NCBI RefSeq assembly: GCF_009928415.1
Contig: NZ_JAABNN010000002.1
Coordinates: 1-64,000 of the forward strand
Length of the DNA: 64,000 nucleotides
Source of the DNA: Bacillus sp. USDA818B3_A
GTDB lineage: Bacteria; Bacillota; Bacilli; Bacillales; Cytobacillaceae
Direction of reading: 5' to 3'
Each line of letters starts with the position of its first letter. Positions within the stretch are counted from its first letter, which is position 1. Made by a program: the position numbers and the translations under genes. The notes beneath the pieces were generated by a model. The model saw only the letters and a list, made by a program, of their open reading frames with translations, was not told the DNA's origin and made no database searches. Shown here piece after piece: positions 57,708 through 64,000 of this stretch.

Positions 57708-57880
57708 AGTCTTCACCTCATTCCAAAGTTTGTGTAATGTATGATAATTGCTTAACACCTTTGACTTTAATTGAAAAGTGTGCAGAAACTTTGATTTTTT
57801 ATTGTATAAACTATGTCATCTACAAAAATTTCTACAATTGACACAAAATTGAAATAAGGGTTCATTATCCACTATTAAGC

Positions 57881-58337
57881 TAGGAGTGAAACTCCAGACA
57901 TCATTAAGGGGCTAAAGTTTGGGGCTGACGATTATGTGACGAAACCTTTTAATGAAAAGGAACTGTTAGCCAGAATCGAGGCATTGCTAAGAAGAACGAG
58001 AAAATCAACTGAAAATCAGCATTATCTAATTTTCAATGGATTAGAATGGAATCAGGAATCCATGGAATTAAAATTTAAAGATCAAGCAATTTCAGTCACA
58101 CCGAAAGAGTTTGCTTTACTGGGTTTGTTTCTTAAAAATCCTCAAAAAGTATATTCTCGTGATCACTTGTTGTCATCTATATGGGGCCTTCAATCCCAGA
58201 TAGATGATCGAACGATTGATTCCCATATTAGGAATTTACGCGAAAAATTACGAAATGGCGGATTCCCAATAGATAACCACCTTTTTACAGTTTGGGGAGT
58301 TGGATATAAGTGGATTAAGGGGAATGCTGAAAGGTAA
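57881..58337 (+). pseudogene. Truncated OmpR/PhoB-type response regulator
   Basis: Homology starts suddenly at ARSETPDIIKGLKFGADDYVTKPF, the last third of a receiver domain, just after an in-frame stop (TAA at 57878-57880). The conserved Lys (TKPF) and a full winged-helix output domain (VTPKEFALL to VWGVGYKW) remain. The phospho-acceptor Asp is lost, and no histidine kinase gene follows. A short form could start at 57936 but lacks phospho-control. It is divergent from the copper/polyferredoxin pair, which its ancestor may have regulated. Confidence 0.8.
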
Positions 58338-58383
58338 AATGGTCAGTCCTTAGTCCCCCCCATAAATCAATAGATAAATAATT

Positions 58384-58417
58384 AAAAGCAGTGATCTAGT
58401 AGTAATCACTGCTTTTT
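58384..58417 (+). terminator. Terminator of the response regulator remnant
   Basis: AAAAGCAGTGAT/ATCACTGCTTTT 12-bp stem and T run. Confidence 0.92.
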
Positions 58418-58740
58418 TATCATATTTTTAATTGAATTGATCCTGTCACTGTAATGTATATTACATTACCAATATTCAATTATTTTTCAGTCTACTTTTC
58501 GCTTAAACCTTAGATTATTGTTAATGTGTAATAGTTTAAATAACTTTATTAAAAAATTTTGTGGTTGATTAATCCTTTTTAATGCTGCCCCTTCATCTTT
58601 AAATGAGTATTTTTTCATATTTATTTTTCTTAAGAAGTAAAAATCCATGAAATAAGATGCAGTTTTTTATATTTTTTTTGATAGAACAGAAGTATTATAG
58701 AAAAGGAAACATATTTACCAGAGAGGATGGAGAAATAAAC
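58418..58740. other. Intergenic region before the serine hydrolase
   Basis: Very AT-rich, no gene. It should hold the promoter of the exported hydrolase. A frame open from 58657 is an upstream extension of that gene without a ribosome site. Confidence 0.4.
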
Positions 58741-60174
58741 TTGTTTAAGAAACTAGCTGCATTGGCTCTATCAGGAATCATCTTGCTGTCGTTTGGGAAA
58801 ACGGACATCCATGCATCCGCCAGCACCATTTTAGGACCTGAAGTAACAAACTATATTGCTTCAAGAAGTAACACCGTTTCCGTTGGTGTTTTTGATGCAA
58901 GCACAGGTAAAACCTATACATATAATCCTTCAAAAACCTACTACACGATGAGTGTGGTTAAAATGTCGATTATGGCCGATGTCCTTTATCAAAAAATACC
59001 AATTACATCCAATGAAAATTCACTGCTGACTAGGATGATCCAAATTAGCGATAATAGTGCTGCTAGTACACTTTGGCGCCAGCTTGGCAGTGATAGAAAT
59101 GTTCAGGCTTTTTTTCGGAAAGTGGGAATGACCCATACTACAGCAGGTACAGGCGGCTGGTGGGGACGTACGACAACTACAGTAGGCGATCAGCTTACTA
59201 TGATGAAATATTTTGCCTATCCAAATACCCTATTATCGGACTCTCAAAGAGCGTATGGCCTTAATCTTATGAAGCATGTACGGTCGGATCAACGCTGGGG
59301 CACCGGTTCTGGTTTACCTTCAGGTGTTAGTGTGGCATTAAAAAATGGCTGGGTTACCTCTAATCCACCTAGTAAATTATTTGTCAATAGTGTTGGATAT
59401 GTAAATGGAAAAGGAAAAGATTATATTATTGCAGTTCTAACGACAAATAATCGTTCCTTATCCTATGGGATCGAAACCATTAATAAAATTTCAAGTTTAG
59501 TTTGGAACGAGATGCCCCAGCATCTGCCAACTATCGGTGTAATGGATACTCCAGCCAATGGTTCCACAATCAAGGGGAAAAATATCGTAAAGGGCTGGTT
59601 CCTAGATGAAAGTGGAGTCTCCAAGATTGATATTTTGATAGACGGTAAAGCAGTTGGTCAGGCGGCCTATGGGGATACGAGATCAGATGTCCAAAAAGCG
59701 TATCCTAAATACAATAATGGGAAAGCTGGCTTCCATTATACTGTAGATACAACGAAATTTAGTGATGGCAAACATACTGTTACAATTAAGGAAACTGGTA
59801 AAAATGGACGTGTCACGACTTTGCCTGGAAAAACGCTAACTATTGGTAACACTAAAGGTTGTTTAGACACTCCGGTGCCTGGCACCACTCTTTCTGAAAC
59901 TAAAAATGTACGGGGCTGGTTTTTGGATGAGTTAGGTGTAGCAAAAATAGAAATATTGGTCGACGGGGCATTGGCAGGCCAGGCGGTCTATGGGGACACA
60001 AGATCGGACGTTCTTAAAGCTTATCCTCAATTCAACAATGGGAAAGCTGGTTTCCATTACACTCTCAACACAAATAAATATAGTAATGGAAAGCATACGA
60101 TTGTCGTAAAGGAAACTAGCAGAAATGGCCGGACAAAGACATTACCTGCCATTTCCATAACGATTAAACACTAA
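58741..60174 (+). CDS. Secreted class A beta-lactamase-fold serine hydrolase with two repeats
   Basis: 477 residues. Signal peptide (KKLAALALSGIILLSFG, cleavage near IHASA). The hydrolase domain keeps the class A motifs: SVVK at 71-74, SDN at 103-105 and KNG at 201-203. Two repeats of about 95 residues follow, each with a GWFLDExGVxKI opening, AYGDTRSDV or VYGDTRSDV and NNGKAGFHYT; they look like Ig-type wall- or surface-binding modules. It could be a beta-lactamase or, with this tail, a peptidoglycan-directed hydrolase. The usual Glu166 loop is not evident to me. The TTG at 58741 follows GGAG by 8 nt. Confidence 0.8.
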   Translation: MFKKLAALALSGIILLSFGKTDIHASASTILGPEVTNYIASRSNTVSVGVFDASTGKTYTYNPSKTYYTMSVVKMSIMADVLYQKIPITSNENSLLTRMIQISDNSAASTLWRQLGSDRNVQAFFRKVGMTHTTAGTGGWWGRTTTTVGDQLTMMKYFAYPNTLLSDSQRAYGLNLMKHVRSDQRWGTGSGLPSGVSVALKNGWVTSNPPSKLFVNSVGYVNGKGKDYIIAVLTTNNRSLSYGIETINKISSLVWNEMPQHLPTIGVMDTPANGSTIKGKNIVKGWFLDESGVSKIDILIDGKAVGQAAYGDTRSDVQKAYPKYNNGKAGFHYTVDTTKFSDGKHTVTIKETGKNGRVTTLPGKTLTIGNTKGCLDTPVPGTTLSETKNVRGWFLDELGVAKIEILVDGALAGQAVYGDTRSDVLKAYPQFNNGKAGFHYTLNTNKYSNGKHTIVVKETSRNGRTKTLPAISITIKH

Positions 60175-60196
60175 TTACCGCATCCTTTCTACAGCT

Positions 60197-60230
60197 AAAA
60201 GCCGCAATCTATTTTGATTGCGGCTTTTAT
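60197..60230. terminator. Bidirectional terminator
   Basis: AAAAGCCGCAATC/GATTGCGGCTTTT 13-bp stem between two convergent genes. Confidence 0.95.
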
Positions 60231-60247
60231 GCTTGTAAAAATTAGAA

Positions 60248-61153
60248 TCATTCACAAGCCCAGTTATCTTTGTCTCTGTCATGTCTTGATTCATAGGCAG
60301 GATGTGTGGACGGTACTCCATCCGGATAGACCTTTCTCATTTCTGTGCAATTCTTAAAGGATTCTGTTGCGTTAGAAGTCGAACCGCTTCCGGTTGACGT
60401 ACCAGTTGAGCTTCCACCTGACGAAGATCCAGAACGATTCGCAGCAGAGCTTGAGTCCAAATCACCCTTTGTGGTTCCTTGGTCTCCATAACCCCAAAGA
60501 CCTTTATTCGCCTCCCTTGCCTCTCTGGCAAACTTAACAAAATAATCACTGTACTTGACATCGGGCGGATAGGTGGAAGGCTCAGCATATCCATTTAATA
60601 CTAAATCCGCATTAAACATTTTTGTCCGAATCTCGTTTTCATCCATATCGTTTGTCGGTACACTAAACCAGACAATCCTTAGCAGCCGGCCGTACCGATC
60701 CGTTTCTGATACATCCTTTTGAATCCATACCTGTTTTCCGTTCAACTTTGATGTTGTATAGTTACTTGCTTCCTTACCATACTGCTCGTGTCTTGTCGTT
60801 GATTCAGGTGTATTGATGCCAACTAAACGGACCTTTCTCCCATCAGAGGTCACAAAAGTATCTCCGTCCACCACTCGGCCAACAGTAATCAATTCAAGGC
60901 CGAATTTACTTGCTAATTCTTCTTGTGATTCTTTTGCGGCTTGCTGTTCCTCTTTTTCCTTTTCTGCAGCTAGTTTTGCTTTTTCTGCCTTAGCTTCTTC
61001 TTCCGCCGCTGCCTGCTCTTTTGCCTGATTGACTGTTTCTGTCTCCTCTTGCTTATTAATCGTCTCTGTTTTTGGGGCAGGTGTTTCATTTGTACAGCCT
61101 GCTAAAACAGATAGGATGGATAGTACAATTAGAATAGCTTTAAATCTTTTCAC
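60248..61153 (-). CDS. Thermonuclease lipoprotein with Excalibur domain
   Basis: 301 residues. Lipobox LAGC with Cys20, then an Ala/Glu/Lys-rich coiled region (about 35-80) and a staphylococcal-nuclease domain: VVDGDTF at 94-100, RLVGINTPE at 109-117 (Arg109, Glu117) and DRYGR at 152-156. A Ser/Gly-rich linker leads to an Excalibur domain with FKNCTEMRKVYPDGV and DRDKDNWACE. It should be anchored to the outer face of the membrane and degrade DNA or RNA with calcium. Confidence 0.92.
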   Translation of the reverse strand: MKRFKAILIVLSILSVLAGCTNETPAPKTETINKQEETETVNQAKEQAAAEEEAKAEKAKLAAEKEKEEQQAAKESQEELASKFGLELITVGRVVDGDTFVTSDGRKVRLVGINTPESTTRHEQYGKEASNYTTSKLNGKQVWIQKDVSETDRYGRLLRIVWFSVPTNDMDENEIRTKMFNADLVLNGYAEPSTYPPDVKYSDYFVKFAREAREANKGLWGYGDQGTTKGDLDSSSAANRSGSSSGGSSTGTSTGSGSTSNATESFKNCTEMRKVYPDGVPSTHPAYESRHDRDKDNWACE

Positions 61154-61325
61154 TTGTTCCCTTCTCTCCTTTAAGAAACTCCCTTCCTATTATACCTATA
61201 ATCACAATTAATTTGTTAATATCTTCGACAACCATAAATACCAAAAAGTGCTGGAGACCAATTCTTACACTCTTGTTTCCCCATTAACTGCTATGCATTT
61301 TCACTGATTGATCGCTCAAGCCATT

Positions 61326-61354
61326 CAAAAAGGCGCATGATAGTCATGTGCCTT
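61326..61354 (-). terminator. Terminator of the ABC ATPase gene
   Basis: AAGGCGCATGA/TCATGTGCCTT stem with one mismatch, then TTTTTGAATGG on the minus strand. Confidence 0.85.
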
Positions 61355-61368
61355 ACCGTCTCTTACAA

Positions 61369-62172
61369 TTATTTCAAGTTAACTGTTTCTTTTGTCAGCC
61401 GTTTTGACAAAAGCGGCCGCTCATTTTCCCAATGCACGTTAACAGGCAGATTAAAGTATTCTGTCAGCTTGTCACTAGCAATCATGTCCCTCGTTTCTCC
61501 ACAGGCAAAGACTTGTCCTTTTTTCAAAAGCAAAGTTTTAGAGAATACGGGCAGGATCTCTTCTACATGGTGTGTCACATAAATGAGTGTTGGCGCATCC
61601 GGATTTTTGCTAATCCTCTCAACCGATTCTAACAATTGCTCACGGGCAATGAAATCTAACCCATTTGTCGGTTCGTCAAGAATCAGTAAGGCCGGATTGG
61701 CCATTAATGCCCTAGCAATCAGAACACGCTGCTTCTCACCCTGTGAGAGCGTGTTATAATTACGATTTGCATACTCGATACACCCTAACTCCTCAAGAAG
61801 GGCAATTGCCCTTTCTCTTACATCGTCATTTGGCGTCTCATAAAGTCCAATTGAAGCATATTCTCCGCTTAAAACAACTTCAAAGGCATTATCATCCGGA
61901 TGGAACTTCTCTTGGAGTGAAGACGAAACAAATCCGATTTGCTTTCGAAGTTTTTCTGCAAGATAGGTTTTACCAAACTCTAAGTCTAGAACTGTGATTT
62001 TTCCTTTCGATGGGAAAAAGTAAGCATTTAATAAATTTAAGATGGCTGTTTTTCCAGATCCATTTAAACCAAACAAAACCCAATGTTCCCCTTTTTCAAT
62101 TTGCCAATTAATATCTTGTAGTATTGCCTTGCCATTACGTATTAATGAGACGTTTTCTAGTTGAATTACCAA
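61369..62172 (-). CDS. ABC transporter ATP-binding protein (YlmA-like)
   Basis: 267 residues, a lone ATPase of the ModF/YlmA kind. Walker A is GLNGSGKTA, signature LSQGEKQR, Walker B LLILDEPTNGLD, and the H-loop YVTHHVEEI. No permease gene is adjacent, as is also the case for B. subtilis ylmA. Substrate unknown. Confidence 0.85.
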   Translation of the reverse strand: MVIQLENVSLIRNGKAILQDINWQIEKGEHWVLFGLNGSGKTAILNLLNAYFFPSKGKITVLDLEFGKTYLAEKLRKQIGFVSSSLQEKFHPDDNAFEVVLSGEYASIGLYETPNDDVRERAIALLEELGCIEYANRNYNTLSQGEKQRVLIARALMANPALLILDEPTNGLDFIAREQLLESVERISKNPDAPTLIYVTHHVEEILPVFSKTLLLKKGQVFACGETRDMIASDKLTEYFNLPVNVHWENERPLLSKRLTKETVNLK

Positions 62173-62246
62173 ATTTGATCACACCTTTCCTCACTATTAA
62201 TAATATCAAAATTTTCAGAATCAGACATACTTAATGTCTTAAAAAT

Positions 62247-62280
62247 AAACAGGAACCCATCGGCTAGTGGGTTCCTGTTT
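62247..62280 (-). terminator. Terminator of the flavin reductase gene
   Basis: AAACAGGAACCCA/TGGGTTCCTGTTT 13-bp stem with T-rich flank on the minus strand. Confidence 0.9.
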
Positions 62281-62288
62281 ATTAATTA

Positions 62289-62753
62289 TTACTCTTTTGC
62301 CAAAGAGCGGTATTTTCCTGAAAAGTAAATCAGCGGCTCAAAATCCTCCATATGGAGGTCAGTTACCTTGCCAATGAACAATGTATGGTCTCCTTCGACA
62401 TGTGCAGCTGAAACTTCACAAACAATTTGCGCCAATGCACCAGATAACACCGGAACATCCCCCAGCCGATCAAACTTAACCTCTTGTTGATTTTTTTGCT
62501 GTCCGGCAAAAATCATGGATAGTTCCTGCTGGGAGCTGCTAAGAATATTAACTGAAAATTTTCTGCTTTGATTCATTTTTTCTAACATTTGTGCTCTTTC
62601 AGAAATGGAAACGACGACCAATTTCGGGCTAAGTGAAACGGACATAAATGCATTAGCTGTCATCCCATGAACGCTGCCCCCCACTTCAGTGGCAACCACC
62701 GTTACTCCTGTTGCAAACTTGCCCATGGCGTTACGGAATTGACGATCATCCAT
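62289..62753 (-). CDS. Flavin reductase-like FMN-binding protein
   Basis: 154 residues, the size of HpaC-type NAD(P)H:flavin oxidoreductases. FRNAMGKFATGVTVVAT, GMTANAFMSVSLSPKLVVVSI (split: GMTANAFMSVSLSP, KLVVVSI) and FSVNILSSSQ are the FMN-binding landmarks. Such enzymes supply reduced flavin to monooxygenases, but no monooxygenase is nearby. Single-gene unit. Confidence 0.88.
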   Translation of the reverse strand: MDDRQFRNAMGKFATGVTVVATEVGGSVHGMTANAFMSVSLSPKLVVVSISERAQMLEKMNQSRKFSVNILSSSQQELSMIFAGQQKNQQEVKFDRLGDVPVLSGALAQIVCEVSAAHVEGDHTLFIGKVTDLHMEDFEPLIYFSGKYRSLAKE

Positions 62754-62840
62754 TAAGCTTCCCCCTTATCAGCCTAAACCGCTAATTATGTTCCTACAAC
62801 AACTCCATTTTATATTATCAGAAAATTCAACGATATAGTC

Positions 62841-63494
62841 TTATTTTTCCAACTTTCTTTTAACCCTCCGGTAAATTCGATACCCTTTCCGGATAGCATC
62901 AACCAGCGGAAAAGGGATCGGAGGATGATATTTATAAAGAAACGGATGATAAATTTTGTGGTAGGCCTTTTTTAAATCGTCCCACTTTCGGCAATACCCT
63001 TGTTTATAAAAATCGGATACATCCACGATATAGCCTCTGCCTTCAAACATGACTACATTCTTCCCATGGACATCAAAGGGATTTAAGTCGACCGAACGGG
63101 CATACTCCAAGCCGCGGTCGATATCTTCCATCACACGTTTAGGAATCTGAACCCCCTTAATTAATGCATTAAATAATGTAATCCCCTCAAGCTTTTTTAA
63201 GATCAAATAATTTTCACCGTATCCATAAAGCTTGGAAAAAGATTCATGGGTCCCTAGTTTCTTATAAACCTCGGTTTCTTCAGTAAGCTCTTCCTGATTA
63301 CGCCCATATACTTTTACTACCACTTCAGGATAGGCCTCATGCATGAACACTCCAGCATAATTACCACAGCCGATTGTCTTCCAGGAATCAGAGCGATTGT
63401 CTACAACAATTGGATCAAATGGGCTGAATACGGATAGGTCTATGTTCGGAAGCAATTCTGTTTCAATTAAGTTAATATATTTATTTATATTCAA
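62841..63494 (-). CDS. Small protein-kinase-like protein
   Basis: 217 residues with an abbreviated kinase fold. IGCGNYAGVF resembles the glycine loop, VVVKVYG carries the ATP-binding Lys, DVHGKNVVMF is the catalytic loop and VDVSDF replaces the DFG. It resembles YrzF/YbdM-type bacterial kinases. A TTG at 63494 with AGAAGGTG upstream is the likely start; a GTG at 63503 is possible. Substrates unknown. Confidence 0.7.
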   Translation of the reverse strand: MNINKYINLIETELLPNIDLSVFSPFDPIVVDNRSDSWKTIGCGNYAGVFMHEAYPEVVVKVYGRNQEELTEETEVYKKLGTHESFSKLYGYGENYLILKKLEGITLFNALIKGVQIPKRVMEDIDRGLEYARSVDLNPFDVHGKNVVMFEGRGYIVDVSDFYKQGYCRKWDDLKKAYHKIYHPFLYKYHPPIPFPLVDAIRKGYRIYRRVKRKLEK

Positions 63495-63667
63495 TACGTA
63501 CACCTTCTAGTAAGTTTAAATTCTATTCATTAAAAAGATTCTTAGTCTGAATTTTACCAAAAATATTCCTTAATTCTAGATATTTGTTTTGGAAGACTAT
63601 ACAATAAAAGAGATAATGACTCTACTATCATTTTAAGCGTAAATGGTGAAAAAAGAGAGGTGTTTCG

Positions 63668-64000
63668 ATGGCTTTTCCGATATTAGAGACGAAGCGGTTA
63701 AAATTAATTGAATTGAAACATCATCATATGAATGTGGTATATGAAATATTATCATTAGAAGACGTGACCCGTTATTATGGTACAAGCCCCTTCACATTAC
63801 CAGCAGAAGCAACCCGGTTAATTGATATCTTTCACAAAAACTATCTGGATAAACGGGGGATTCGTTGGGGGATCAAATTAAAGGAAAACCAAAGACTCAT
63901 TGGAACCGTTGGCCTGAACGTGCTTAATCTTAAAAACAAACGGGCTGAGATTGGCTATGAACTGCACCCTTCCGTTTGGGGAAATGGTTTTGCAGAAGAG
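63668..64000 (+). CDS. GNAT acetyltransferase, cut by window edge
   Basis: The first 111 residues are in the window, with no stop. MAFPILETKRLKLIEL, WGIKLKENQRLIGTVGL and AEIGYELHPSVWGNGFAEE show a RimJ/RimL-type GNAT fold up to the acetyl-CoA-binding region. GAGAGGTG lies 5 nt before the ATG. The substrate is not predictable. Confidence 0.9.
   Translation, partial: MAFPILETKRLKLIELKHHHMNVVYEILSLEDVTRYYGTSPFTLPAEATRLIDIFHKNYLDKRGIRWGIKLKENQRLIGTVGLNVLNLKNKRAEIGYELHPSVWGNGFAEE

Overview
The window is low-GC Bacillaceae chromosome, most like Neobacillus or a close relative. The gene order matches Bacillus subtilis over a long stretch: yneK, ccdC, ccdA, ynzD, yneF, sirA, tkt, ynzC, yneB, yneA, lexA, then glnA, glnR, ynbB, hflX, spoVK, hfq, miaA, and mutL-mutS. 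Sporulation genes (spoVK, a Spo0E-type phosphatase, sirA), GlnR/TnrA boxes, CcpA cre sites and Bacillus SOS boxes agree with this. All assignments come from reading motifs and from remembered families; no search was run.

Layout. Positions 1-3734 hold accessory genes (an EthD-domain protein, a short-chain dehydrogenase, a TetR-type regulator) and relic DNA, including the C-terminal end of a dead tyrosine integrase. Positions 3735-17272 are a genomic island of about 13.5 kb inserted in a selenocysteine tRNA gene (selC, anticodon UCA). It is bounded by a perfect 92-bp direct repeat. Its tyrosine integrase lies just inside the end that carries the intact tRNA, and every island gene is on the minus strand. 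Cargo: a 1140-residue fusion of a reverse transcriptase to an HD phosphohydrolase, a truncated and a complete serine recombinase, a CoiA-like nuclease, a tail-anchored AlbA_2/Schlafen-type protein with a repetitive coiled coil, a GIY-YIG protein with a zinc finger, an SF2 helicase-like ATPase and an HNH endonuclease. This reads as a defence or replication island. No relaxase, conjugation or phage structural genes are visible.

Positions 17500-43800 are conserved chromosome: cytochrome c biogenesis, a heterodimeric ABC exporter, control of replication initiation (sirA), transketolase, the SOS locus with divergent lexA and yneA, the glnRA operon with two GlnR operators, tRNA modification (miaA), hfq, mreBH and mismatch repair. 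Three intergenic tandem arrays (29349-29711, 38914-39190, 43888-44150) share a 52-bp period. Their sequences differ, but each unit carries a hairpin.

Positions 44366-64000 are variable: tRNA-Arg(CCU), an acyl-CoA synthetase, a solute-binding lipoprotein, a LacI regulator next to a probable two-subunit C-glycoside deglycosidase, and a carboxylesterase. After these come a Met/His-rich membrane protein translationally overlapped with a polyferredoxin, a truncated response regulator, a secreted class A beta-lactamase-fold protein, a secreted thermonuclease, and at the right edge a GNAT acetyltransferase cut by the window.
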